From contig NZ_PEKV01000004.1 in NCBI RefSeq assembly GCF_002796975.1, positions 311,561 to 375,560 on the forward strand: a stretch of DNA of 64,000 nucleotides, read 5' to 3'. Below are positions 19,755-29,009 of the stretch, piece by piece; position 1 is the first letter of the stretch, and the number at the start of each line of letters is the position of its first letter. Below the pieces are notes generated by a model, which was not told where the DNA came from, did no database searches, and was given only the letters and a program-made list of their open reading frames with translations. The position numbers and the translations under genes were made by a program. Origin of the DNA: Ferrovibrio sp. GTDB lineage: Bacteria > Pseudomonadota > Alphaproteobacteria > Ferrovibrionales > Ferrovibrionaceae.

Positions 19755-20555
19755 CTAGACTTCTTTGACCGGTTGCCGGATTGCCTTGTAGGCATGCCAG
19801 GTGGCATGGCCGACCAGCGGGAAGACCAGCACCAGGCCGAGCGTGCCGGTGATCAGGCTGAGCAGAAACAGCAGCAGCACGATAGCGCCCCAGGCCAGCA
19901 TGACAGCGAGATTGTTCCAGACCAAGACCATGCTGGTGCCCATCGCGGTGAAGGCGTCGACATCCTCGTTCAGCAGCATCGGGATCGAGAAGACGCTGAT
20001 GGCAAACGAAAACGCCGCGAACAACCCACCAACCGCACCGCCCACGATCAGCATAGCCCAGCCGAGCGGCGTGGTGAACAGCATCGGCGCGATATGCTCC
20101 AGTCCCGGGAACGGGGTGAGACCGAAGAACAACGCATAGATGATCACGGCGGCACGCATCCAGGTCAGCATTAGCAGGCAGAGAATGGCGCCTATGAATA
20201 GAATTTGCGCTCCGGCCTTCGCCTGTACGAACAGGATCTCGCCGAACATCACCGGCTCGCCGGCGGTGAGCCGGCGGCTTTTCTCATACAGGCCGACGGC
20301 CAGGGCCGGACCGATCACCATGAATCCAGCCAGCGCCGGGAACAGGATGTAATCGAGTTCGAGCCGGAACAGACCGACGACGATGATCAACGAAGCGAAG
20401 AAAACGCCGAAGCCGTAAAAAAGGCTGATGCTGGGTTTGACCCGGAGATCGCGCCAGCCGGCACTCAGCCAAGCGAACGCTACGCCCGGCGCAAGGTTGC
20501 GGCTGTATGCTTTTTCGCGCGGTAGCGGCGGAACAACGGCCGGAATCGTCGTCAT
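19755..20555 (-). CDS. DUF2189-like polytopic membrane protein
   Basis: Multi-TM; GWRDLRVKPSISLFYGFGVFFASLII...PALAGFMVIGPALAVGLYEKSRRL. Confidence 0.8.
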   Translation of the reverse strand: MTTIPAVVPPLPREKAYSRNLAPGVAFAWLSAGWRDLRVKPSISLFYGFGVFFASLIIVVGLFRLELDYILFPALAGFMVIGPALAVGLYEKSRRLTAGEPVMFGEILFVQAKAGAQILFIGAILCLLMLTWMRAAVIIYALFFGLTPFPGLEHIAPMLFTTPLGWAMLIVGGAVGGLFAAFSFAISVFSIPMLLNEDVDAFTAMGTSMVLVWNNLAVMLAWGAIVLLLFLLSLITGTLGLVLVFPLVGHATWHAYKAIRQPVKEV

Positions 20556-20568
20556 GGCAATCTCTCCG

Positions 20569-20751
20569 TCAGCAGGACGAGCGCGCAGCCCGGAAGTTTC
20601 CGGTCGCTTCGCCGGAAGACTTCAAATGGGCCACGCAGCCGGGCTGCGATGTGGTGGCGACATAGACCAGGTGCGCATTGGCCAGCACCAGCAGCAATAC
20701 TGCAGCGGCGATGCCGAGATATATGGCCAGCTTTTTGCGCGTCACGGTCAT
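20569..20751 (-). CDS. Small membrane-anchored protein in cbb3 operon, unknown function
   Basis: 60 aa; one TM helix then two Cys: MTVTRKKLAIYLGIAAAVLLLVLANAHLVYVATTSQPGCVAHLKSSGEATGNFRAARSSC; tightly packed between ccoP and the DUF2189 gene. Confidence 0.75.
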   Translation of the reverse strand: MTVTRKKLAIYLGIAAAVLLLVLANAHLVYVATTSQPGCVAHLKSSGEATGNFRAARSSC

Positions 20752-20754
20752 GCT

Positions 20755-21627
20755 TCAGTTCCTGGTCTGGCGCAGGTCGAGCAGGTAGAGCGTCAGGATC
20801 TTGCGCTCCAGCGACGACAGGCGATTTTCCCAGCCCGGCATCTGGCCCTGACGCCCCCTATAAATTGTCTCGTAGATGCCCTGCAGATCGCTGCCATAAA
20901 TCCAGAAATTGTCGGTCAGGTCAGGTGCGCCGACGTCGCGCTTGCCCTTGGCATCGTCGCCGTGACAGGCAACGCAATTGGCCTCGAACACAGCCTTGCC
21001 GTCCTTCAGCGTGGCGGCAGGTGCGTCGGACTTGTGCGACAGCGAATGTACATAGGCTGCGACTTTGAGCAGCTCCGGACGCTCCAGGATATTGTCGCGA
21101 CCAAAAGCCATCATCTGAGACACGCGGGTATCGGGATGCGCGGCATTGATGCCAACGCGAATGGTTTCGGCCACTGTTTCCGGCTCACCGCCCCACAGCC
21201 AGGGAGCCTTGGCAATCGCCGGATAGCCCTTGCCGCCCTGGCCTTGCTGGCCATGGCAGACGGCGCAGTTGTCGCCGAACAGCGTGCGACCGGTCTGGCG
21301 CACGGTGCGCATGAGCGCGACATCGGCCTGCACGGCAGCATAGTCGCCGTCGATGACCTTCTGCGCCCAGACGGCGCGATCCCGCGTCGCAGCCGCCACG
21401 CTTTCCGCGACGGTCATACGCTGATCGATGCCGAGCAGGCCTCTGGTATAAGCGACGCCTGTCGGCCAGGCCGGCATCAGAATCCAGTAGCCAAGCGCGA
21501 AGATGAAGGTCGCAGCCAGGAAGAACAGCACCGCCTTCGGCACCGGGGCGTTCAGCTCCTTGATGCCGTTCCATTCATGCCCGGTCGTCATATGACCGGT
21601 GTAGGGATCGCGCTCGCCTACCGACAT
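20755..21627 (-). CDS. ccoP: cbb3-type cytochrome c oxidase subunit III (diheme CcoP)
   Basis: Two heme c motifs CAVCH and CVACH; N-terminal TM; EWNGIKELNAPVPKAVLFFLAATFIFALGYWILMPAWP. Confidence 0.95.
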   Translation of the reverse strand: MSVGERDPYTGHMTTGHEWNGIKELNAPVPKAVLFFLAATFIFALGYWILMPAWPTGVAYTRGLLGIDQRMTVAESVAAATRDRAVWAQKVIDGDYAAVQADVALMRTVRQTGRTLFGDNCAVCHGQQGQGGKGYPAIAKAPWLWGGEPETVAETIRVGINAAHPDTRVSQMMAFGRDNILERPELLKVAAYVHSLSHKSDAPAATLKDGKAVFEANCVACHGDDAKGKRDVGAPDLTDNFWIYGSDLQGIYETIYRGRQGQMPGWENRLSSLERKILTLYLLDLRQTRN

Positions 21628-21791
21628 GGCTTGTCCTCATCATGGATGATGTTGCGGGCCGCGTCCTCGAAGCGCTGCTTGTTGGAGGGCCAGTAGACGT
21701 AGATCAGCACACCGATCGAGAGGGCGATCAGGTAGAACAGCCCGAAGGATTTCGAGAAGGCGACGATGCTGCCGTGGTCAAAGTCGAACAT
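21618..21791 (-). CDS. ccoQ: cbb3-type cytochrome oxidase subunit CcoQ/FixQ (57 aa)
   Basis: Manual translation MFDFDHGSIVAFSKSFGLFYLIALSIGVLIYVYWPSNKQRFEDAARNIIHDEDKPCR*; overlaps ccoP start by 10 nt; missed by ORF track. Confidence 0.93.
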   Translation of the reverse strand: MFDFDHGSIVAFSKSFGLFYLIALSIGVLIYVYWPSNKQRFEDAARNIIHDEDKPCR

Positions 21792-21795
21792 GGTG

Positions 21796-22530
21796 TTACT
21801 CCGCCTTCATCGGCGTCTTGTGGGCCGCATCGGTCAGGCGGCCGAGTATCTGCAGATACGCCACCACTGCATCCATCTCGGTCACCGTGCCGGGCAAGCC
21901 GTCAAAGGCGCGCACGTTGGTCGCCTCGCCATAACGTTCGGATACGCCAGTCGCTTCATCGCTGTCGGGCGAAGCCTGCCCGATAGCATCCTTCACCGCA
22001 TTGGCGATCTGCGCATCGCTGTAGGGCACGCCGACTTTGCGCATTGCCTTCAGATGCAGACCGAGGTCGTTCAGCTCAAGCTTGTTGCGCATCAGCCAGC
22101 CATAGGGAGGCATCTTGGACTCGACCACCACGTCGCGCGGATTGATCAGGTGCGCCACATGCCATTGATCGGAATACTTGCTGCCGACGCGAGCCAGATC
22201 AGGCCCAGTGCGCTTGGAGCCCCAGAGCATCGGGTGGTCGTATTTCGACTCCACCGCAAGCGAATATGGTCCATAGCGTTCCACTTCGTCTCGCAGTGTG
22301 CGAATCATCTGCGAATGACAGGCATAGCAGCCTTCGCGGATGTAGATGTTGCGCCCGGCCAGTTCCAGCGGGGTGTAAACACGCATATCGGGTGCCGGCT
22401 CCACCGTCTCGTCGATAGTGAACAGCGGTGCGATCTCGACCAGACCGCCGATGCTGGCGGCCACGATGACGGCCAACGTGAAACCGATGGCGCTGCGTTC
22501 CAGTTTGTAATGCAGACCGAAGATCGACAT
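21796..22530 (-). CDS. ccoO: cbb3-type cytochrome c oxidase subunit II (CcoO)
   Basis: Heme c motif CYACHSQ in [29 protein letters not shown]. Confidence 0.96.
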   Translation of the reverse strand: MSIFGLHYKLERSAIGFTLAVIVAASIGGLVEIAPLFTIDETVEPAPDMRVYTPLELAGRNIYIREGCYACHSQMIRTLRDEVERYGPYSLAVESKYDHPMLWGSKRTGPDLARVGSKYSDQWHVAHLINPRDVVVESKMPPYGWLMRNKLELNDLGLHLKAMRKVGVPYSDAQIANAVKDAIGQASPDSDEATGVSERYGEATNVRAFDGLPGTVTEMDAVVAYLQILGRLTDAAHKTPMKAE

Positions 22531-22535
22531 CTGAC

Positions 22536-24173
22536 CTACTCCCCGGCCGCGGCGGGATTGCCGATCACGGCTTCATCGCCGGTTTCGACATTGGCCGCCA
22601 TGCGGATGGTCATCAACACATTGTAGAATCCGATGATGGCGCCGAGCAGGAACAGCAGGCCGCCGAAAGCGCGCGCAAAATAGTACGGATGCATCGCCAC
22701 CAGCGAGTCGATGAACGAGTATGACAGCGTGCCGCTTTCGTTGTACGTGCGCCACATCAAGCCCTGGATCACGCCCGAGTTCCACATCGCGAAGACATAG
22801 ATCAGCGTGCCGGCCATCGCGAGCCAGAAGTGCCATTCGATCAGCTTGGGCGAGTACATGCGCGGCTGCTTCCACAGCCAGGGCACGACGGCGTAGATCG
22901 AGCCGAAGGTGATCAGCGCCACCCAGCCCAGCGCGCCGGCATGCACGTGGCCGACCGTCCAGTCGGTGTAATGCGACAGCGAATTCACCGCGCGGATCGC
23001 CATGAACGAACCTTCGAAGGTGGAGAGGCCATAAAAGATCGCCGCCATCATCATGAAGCGCAAAGTGGCGTCATCGCGCACCTTGTGCCAGGCACCGTTC
23101 AGCGTCAGCAGCGCATTGGTGGCCGAGGCCCAGCTGGGCACCAGCAGCATCACCGAGAAAGTCATGCCCAGCGTCTGCACCCAGTGCGGCAGCGCCGTGT
23201 AATGCAGATGGTGCGAGCCCGCCCACATATACATGAAGGTGATGCCCCAGAAGCTAATGATCGACAGGCGATACGAGAAGATCGGACGGCCGGCTCGCTT
23301 GGGCATGTAGTAGTACATCATACCGAGGAAGCCCGCGGTCAGGAAGAAGGCGACGGCGTTATGACCGTACCACCATTGCGTCATCGCATCCTGCACACCG
23401 GAAAAGGCTGAATAGCTTTTGGCCTGATTCCAGGCGATCGGCATGGCCAGGTTGTTGACGATATGCAGGATCGCCACCACCAGGATGAAGGCCATGTAAT
23501 ACCAGTTTGCCACATAAATATGCGGCTCGCGACGGCGCGCCAGCGTGCGCAGGTAGATCAGGAAATAGGTAACCCACACGATCACCAGCCAGATATCGGC
23601 ATACCATTCCGGTTCGGCATATTCCTTCGACTGGGTGATGCCCATGAAGTAGCCGCTGATAGCGATCAGGCAGAACAGGTTGTAGCCGAGCAGCACGAAC
23701 CATGGGCTCAACTGGTCAGGCAGGCGTGCCCGCGTTGTACGCTGCAGAACGTGGAATGACGTTGCGATCAGCGCATTGCCGCCAAAGCCGAAGATCACGC
23801 CGGTGGTGTGGGCGGGACGGATACGACCGAAGCTGGACCAGGCCGCGTCGAAGGTGAGATCGGGATAGACCAGCTGCCAGGCAACCCAGTCGCCGATGAA
23901 CATACCAAAGATCGCCCAGAGCATCGCCACCACGATGCCGACCTTGCTGGGATCGTCGTAGTAATGCTCAAGCCGCGCTTCGCTCGGCTCGGGTGCGAAG
24001 TAGCCGTTGGCCAGCACGAAAATCATCACGATAGAGCAGACGACAACCAGCCAGCCATGCATGCCGATCGGGTCATGCTGTCCGGCCGCCGCCATCACGA
24101 GGCCAAGGCATCCCAGCGCGATCAGAATGATCAGGCCCAGGAAGCGTTCATTCTGGGTAAGCTGCGTAACCAT
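22536..24173 (-). CDS. ccoN: cbb3-type cytochrome c oxidase subunit I (CcoN)
   Basis: Multi-TM heme-copper oxidase with [26 protein letters not shown] and [37 protein letters not shown]; start trimmed to [13 protein letters not shown]. Confidence 0.97.
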   Translation of the reverse strand: MVTQLTQNERFLGLIILIALGCLGLVMAAAGQHDPIGMHGWLVVVCSIVMIFVLANGYFAPEPSEARLEHYYDDPSKVGIVVAMLWAIFGMFIGDWVAWQLVYPDLTFDAAWSSFGRIRPAHTTGVIFGFGGNALIATSFHVLQRTTRARLPDQLSPWFVLLGYNLFCLIAISGYFMGITQSKEYAEPEWYADIWLVIVWVTYFLIYLRTLARRREPHIYVANWYYMAFILVVAILHIVNNLAMPIAWNQAKSYSAFSGVQDAMTQWWYGHNAVAFFLTAGFLGMMYYYMPKRAGRPIFSYRLSIISFWGITFMYMWAGSHHLHYTALPHWVQTLGMTFSVMLLVPSWASATNALLTLNGAWHKVRDDATLRFMMMAAIFYGLSTFEGSFMAIRAVNSLSHYTDWTVGHVHAGALGWVALITFGSIYAVVPWLWKQPRMYSPKLIEWHFWLAMAGTLIYVFAMWNSGVIQGLMWRTYNESGTLSYSFIDSLVAMHPYYFARAFGGLLFLLGAIIGFYNVLMTIRMAANVETGDEAVIGNPAAAGE

Positions 24174-24604
24174 CGTCGTCTTCCCACCGATAATCCGTTT
24201 GCATGAAAGGTAATCCGATACCCGCAAGAGCGGTACTCGGAAATGATGGGATATATTGCCGCAGAATCAGTGAGCATTTTCGAGTCACTACGAAATTCGT
24301 ATGCGGCGCGGCATGTACGCGGCAACTACGTCACATCCATCATAGCCGAGAGAGAATCGTTAATTGTGCTGGTGTCTCAAATGCTTCCGATTAGCGTCCC
24401 CGCACAATACGACGCCACCGCATCATGCTTCACTATGCTAAGGGATAGGTGAGCCTGTCCGCAGGGATGGATGTGTTCGCCAGAACGACACCGCTAAATA
24501 TTCGGTAACCTGCCGGGTCGCAGGCACACTGCAGACATCATCGGTCGATGCGGGTACCGACGAGATCACGCGATCCTCGCAGTACGCGCCAGACACGAGC
24601 GAAA

Positions 24605-25081
24605 TCAGCCGACCGGCAGCGCCGTGGTATACTTCACCTGCTTGAGCGCAAAGCTGGATTTGATGCTCGCAACACCGGGAATCCTCGTCAGATGGTCGAG
24701 CAGGAAACGCTCGTAGTCATGCAGGCTGCCGACGACGACGCGCAGCAGATAGTCGAAATCGCCGGTCATCAGATAGCATTCCATCACTTCCGGTCGCTTG
24801 CGCACCGCTTTCTGGAAGGTTTCCAGCGCTGTCTCGATCTGCTTGTCGAGCGACACGCTGGTGAAGATGCTGATCGACAGGCCGAGCGCTTCCGGATCGA
24901 CCAGGGTGACGTATTTCGTGATCACCCCCGCCTCCTCCAGCGCCTTCACCCGGCGCCAGCAGGGCGAGGCCGAGATGCCGACCTGAGCGGATAGTTCCTG
25001 GCTGGAAAGGCGCGCATTATCCTGCAGCGCCTTGACGATTCTTTTGTCGATCTGATCCAGCACGACAACTTCTTTGCTCAT
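24605..25081 (-). CDS. Lrp/AsnC family transcriptional regulator
   Basis: Start trimmed to MSKEVVVLDQIDKRIVKALQDNARLSSQELSAQVGISASPCWRRVKALEEAGVI; GDFDYLLRVVV RAM-type domain. Confidence 0.94.
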   Translation of the reverse strand: MSKEVVVLDQIDKRIVKALQDNARLSSQELSAQVGISASPCWRRVKALEEAGVITKYVTLVDPEALGLSISIFTSVSLDKQIETALETFQKAVRKRPEVMECYLMTGDFDYLLRVVVGSLHDYERFLLDHLTRIPGVASIKSSFALKQVKYTTALPVG

Positions 25082-25094
25082 AACCCACCTCACA

Positions 25095-25141
25095 CGCAAA
25101 GATTTTGCGAAAACTATAGATATGGCGGGATGGTTTGCAAA
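25095..25141. promoter_or_regulatory. Candidate Lrp-family operators: CGCAAA-GAT-TTTGCG (25095-25109) and TTTGCAAA (25134-25141)
   Basis: Perfect dyads read directly in the divergent intergenic region. Confidence 0.4.
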
Positions 25142-25195
25142 GCTATGTCCGCTGGAACCGATTAGGGTCCGGGATATTTGGCTAGGGTGAAAACC

Positions 25196-27598
25196 ATGAC
25201 GACCATCAGTCTCGACGACCTGAAGATCCTCCGCGACCTGGAACAGAAGGTTCTCTGGCTGTCGACCTGGATGATCCACAACGCCAACCATCTGCGCGAA
25301 AAGACCGACGGTCTGAAGGTCGGCGGCCACCAGGCCTCAAGCGCCTCGCTGGCCACGATCATGACTGCGCTCTATTTCCATTCGCTGCGACCGTATGACC
25401 GCGTCGCCGTGAAACCGCATGCCAGCCCGATCTTCCATGCCATCCATTATTTGATGGACCGGCAGAGCCAGGAGAAGATGGAGAATTTCCGCGGCTATAA
25501 GGGTGTTCAGTCTTATCCCTCGCGCACAAAGGACACAGCGGATGTCGACTTCTCGACCGGCTCGGTCGGCCTTGGCGCATCGCAGACCATCTTTGCCAGC
25601 CTGGTACAGGACTATGTGAAAGCGCATAGCTGGGCCGCCAACATCGAGACCGGCCGCATGATTTCGCTGATCGGCGATGCCGAGATGGATGAAGGCAATA
25701 TCTTCGAGGCGCTGCTGGAAGGCTGGAAGCACGGCCTGCGCAACACATGGTGGATCATCGACTATAACCGCCAGAGCCTGGACGCCGTGGTGCGCGAGGG
25801 CCTGTATGACCGGCTGGAGGCGCTGTTCCGTGCTTTCGGCTGGGACATCGTGACGCTGAAATACGGCCAGTTGCTGGAGGCCGCCTTCACGGAGCCTGGC
25901 GGCGAACGCTTACGCGACTGGATCGACTGCTGCCCCAACCAATTGTATTCCGCCCTGACCTTCCAGGGCGGTACGGCCTGGCGCAAGCGTCTGCTGGATG
26001 ATCTTGGCGATCAGGGTGACGTCACGCAGCTGATCGAAAGCCGCAGCGACCGCGAACTGGCCGAACTGATGACCAACTTGGCAGGCCATGACCTCGCCTC
26101 GCTCATCGCAGCCTTCGACGGCATCGACCACGACCGGCCGGTGGTATTCTTGGCCTATACCGTAAAGGGCTTCGGCCTACCGCTCGCCGGCCACAAGGAC
26201 AACCATGCCGGCATGCTGACGCCGGTACAACTGGAGGCCTTCCAGACCGAACTCGGCATCCGGCCCGGCCACGAATGGGACAAGTTTGAGGCCATGCAGC
26301 ATTCCGAAGCCGAGCTGACAGGCTTCATCCGAGCCACACCCTATAATGGGCTGAAGCAGCGTCGACTGACCTCGACGCGCGTGGAGGTGCCAGCCACGCT
26401 GCCGGCGCCGAATCAGGAGGAAATGTCGACCCAGCATGGCTTCGGCCTGATCATGCACGAGTTGGCGCGCCTGCCGGGGCCACTGGCCGACCGCATCGTC
26501 ACCACCGCGCCGGACGTGACGGTGTCCACGAACCTCGGCGCCTGGGTGAACCGGCGCGGCCTGTTCGCGCAGGAGGCCGTGGCCGACCTGTTCAAGAAGG
26601 AGCGAATTCCCTCCACCTTCAACTGGGAGTTCTCGCGCAACGGCCAGCATCTCGAACTCGGCATCGCCGAGATGAATCTGTTCACCCTGCTCTCGGCGCT
26701 TGGCCTGTCGCATTCGCTGTTCGGCGAGCGACTGTTGCCGATCGGCACATTATATGACCCCTTCATCTGCCGCGGCCTCGATGCGTTGAACTACGCCTGC
26801 TACCAGGATGCGCGGTTCATGGTGGTAGCGACGCCGTCCGGTGTGACGCTGGCGCCCGAAGGCGGCGCGCATCAGTCGATCTCCACGCCCCTGATCGGCA
26901 TGGCGCAGGACGGACTGGCCTCGTTCGAACCGGCCTATGTCGACGAACTGTCCGTGATCATGCGTTTCGCCTTCGATTACCTGCAGCGCGATGGCGAAGG
27001 GCAGCCGGATGAGCGCACCTGGCTGCGCGACGAGACCGGCGGCTCAGTCTATCTGCGCCTCTCCACCCGCCCGCTGGAGCAGCCGAAGCGCGAGATGACT
27101 ACGGACCTGCAGCAGGACGTCGTCGATGGTGCCTACTGGCTGCGCACGCCGACGCCGAATACCGAGATCGCCATCGCCTATACCGGCGTATTGGCGCCGG
27201 AGGCGATCCAGGCTGCCGGGATGCTGTCGGAAGACCGTCGCGATGTGGCAGTGCTGGCGATTACCTCGGCCGACCGCCTGAATGCCGGCTGGTCCGCTGC
27301 GCAGCGCGCACGCCGGCGCGGCATGATGCAGGCGCGCAGCCATATCGAGCGGCTATTTGCGACTATTCCATCTCATTGCGGTATCGTGACGGTCATTGAC
27401 GGTCATCCGGCCACGCTGGCATGGCTTGGCTCGGTGCAGGGCCATCCCGTATCTGCGCTGGGCGTGGAGCATTTCGGCCAGACCGGCACCGTTGACGATA
27501 TGTATCGTCACCACGGCATAGATGCCGACGCGATTGCCTCTGCCGCCGAAGCTCTGGTCCCCGGCCGGCCCGTGCGGCATCTTCGCGCGGTCAACTGA
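25196..27598 (+). CDS. Homodimeric pyruvate/2-oxoacid dehydrogenase E1-like transketolase (AceE/MdeB-like)
   Basis: HQASSASLATIMTALYFHSLRPYDRVAVKPHASPIFHAIHYLM; DVDFSTGSVGLGAS; LIGDAEMDEGNIFEALLEGWKHGLRNTWWIIDYNRQSLD (ThDP region). Confidence 0.85.
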   Translation: MTTISLDDLKILRDLEQKVLWLSTWMIHNANHLREKTDGLKVGGHQASSASLATIMTALYFHSLRPYDRVAVKPHASPIFHAIHYLMDRQSQEKMENFRGYKGVQSYPSRTKDTADVDFSTGSVGLGASQTIFASLVQDYVKAHSWAANIETGRMISLIGDAEMDEGNIFEALLEGWKHGLRNTWWIIDYNRQSLDAVVREGLYDRLEALFRAFGWDIVTLKYGQLLEAAFTEPGGERLRDWIDCCPNQLYSALTFQGGTAWRKRLLDDLGDQGDVTQLIESRSDRELAELMTNLAGHDLASLIAAFDGIDHDRPVVFLAYTVKGFGLPLAGHKDNHAGMLTPVQLEAFQTELGIRPGHEWDKFEAMQHSEAELTGFIRATPYNGLKQRRLTSTRVEVPATLPAPNQEEMSTQHGFGLIMHELARLPGPLADRIVTTAPDVTVSTNLGAWVNRRGLFAQEAVADLFKKERIPSTFNWEFSRNGQHLELGIAEMNLFTLLSALGLSHSLFGERLLPIGTLYDPFICRGLDALNYACYQDARFMVVATPSGVTLAPEGGAHQSISTPLIGMAQDGLASFEPAYVDELSVIMRFAFDYLQRDGEGQPDERTWLRDETGGSVYLRLSTRPLEQPKREMTTDLQQDVVDGAYWLRTPTPNTEIAIAYTGVLAPEAIQAAGMLSEDRRDVAVLAITSADRLNAGWSAAQRARRRGMMQARSHIERLFATIPSHCGIVTVIDGHPATLAWLGSVQGHPVSALGVEHFGQTGTVDDMYRHHGIDADAIASAAEALVPGRPVRHLRAVN

Positions 27599-27908
27599 TC
27601 TGCTGTTGAGCCGTTCCTAAAAGCTTGGACCGGCAGGGCCGATTCCCTGCCCGACCAATGTCGAAAGGTGATCATTCGCTCGAAATCTGCAGGCACAGCC
27701 GAGAGGTAGGGCCGTTGCGAGCGACAGGAATAGCTAAGCCTTTGTAAAAGTTGGTATACACGTCAGCCAGCGGGCCAGCAAAACCTCAATCATCCGGCAC
27801 CATCCATCTCGGATCGGTGCCGCGATAGGCCTGCCCGGCCGGCGACAACACTGCTCTGAATTGCGGCTCATTTCGGACGGTGCGCAAAGTAAACCATAGA
27901 ATTAGCGA

Positions 27909-29000
27909 TCAATGCGTCAGGTAAAGCGCGCGCTGTGGTGTCAGTTCCAGCTCGACTGCATCCCCGATAGACTGCGGCATTGCAGTCACCGTAATCAGCA
28001 CATCGACCTGCAGGTCGCCGGCAGCCGTCCCCACGGTATACCGCATGGTATTGCCGAGGAATTCCCGGTCGCGCACCTGACCGCTCAGCCGGATGCCGCC
28101 TGCCGCCGGCTCGGAATTTCCGGTGACCAGCAGGATATCCTGCGACCGTAACACCAGTTTCGATCCGGGCTGCGTGCCGGCAGGCACCGGCATGACGGTC
28201 CCGCCGGCTAGCCGATAGACGACGCCATCGACCTGTCCCGCCAGGATATTCGCCGTGCCCAGGAAATTCGCCACGAACAGGTTGGCGGGCCGGGAAAACA
28301 GTTCCATTGGCGTCGCCACCTGCTGCACCACGCCGCTGTTCATCACCGCGATACGGTCGCAGACCGTGTTAGCCTCTTCCTGGTCGTGCGTCACGAAGAT
28401 CGCAGTGATCCCGAGGCTGCGCTGCAGGTCGCGCAGCTCGCGGCGTACCTGCACCCGCATTTTGGCATCCAGATTAGACAGCGGTTCATCCAGCAGCAGG
28501 ACGCGTGGACGCACCGCCAGGGTGCGCGCCAGGGCAACGCGCTGTTGCTGACCGCCCGAAAGCTGCGAGGGCCGGCGGTCCGCGAGAGCAGAAAGCCCGA
28601 CAAGATCGAGCATATCGCCGACCCGCTTTCTGACCTCGGCCGACGGCAGCCGCCGCTCCTCCAGACCGAAGGCGACATTCTGCGCCACGGTCATATGCGG
28701 CCAGAGCGCATAGTTCTGGAAGACCAGGCCGACGTCGCGCTGCCACGGCCGCAGATCCGTCACATCGCGCTCACCAATCAGGATGCGACCGTCCTGGGCA
28801 TGGGCAAAGCCGGCGATCAGGCGCAGCAGCGTGGTCTTGCCGCAACCCGAAGGGCCGAGGAAGGCGAAGAACTCGCCCGGCTGCACCTGCAGGCTGACAT
28901 CCTTCAATACGGCATGATTGCCATAGCTGAGCGAAACCCGGTCGACGGTGACGGAGACCGGCTGGATGGCTTTGGCGAGCGAACTGTCCGCAAGCGACAT
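27909..29000 (-). CDS. ABC transporter ATP-binding protein, iron/polyamine type (FbpC/PotA-like)
   Basis: FLGPSGCGKTTLLRLIAGF, LSGGQQQRVALARTLAVRPRVLLLDEPLSNLDAKMR; TOBE-like C-terminus. Confidence 0.93.
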   Translation of the reverse strand: MSLADSSLAKAIQPVSVTVDRVSLSYGNHAVLKDVSLQVQPGEFFAFLGPSGCGKTTLLRLIAGFAHAQDGRILIGERDVTDLRPWQRDVGLVFQNYALWPHMTVAQNVAFGLEERRLPSAEVRKRVGDMLDLVGLSALADRRPSQLSGGQQQRVALARTLAVRPRVLLLDEPLSNLDAKMRVQVRRELRDLQRSLGITAIFVTHDQEEANTVCDRIAVMNSGVVQQVATPMELFSRPANLFVANFLGTANILAGQVDGVVYRLAGGTVMPVPAGTQPGSKLVLRSQDILLVTGNSEPAAGGIRLSGQVRDREFLGNTMRYTVGTAAGDLQVDVLITVTAMPQSIGDAVELELTPQRALYLTH

Positions 29001-29009
29001 GAAACGATC

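Noticed and set aside
24174-24320. Possible FNR/FixK (TTGAT-N4-ATCAA) box upstream of ccoN
   Set aside because: Only a poor partial match (ttgccgcagaatca) was found by eye; not supportable without a matrix scan
27632-27651. ggcaggg-ccgatt-ccctgcc hairpin after the E1-like gene as a terminator
   Set aside because: Good stem but no following T-run; could be incidental or a stability element, so not called a terminator
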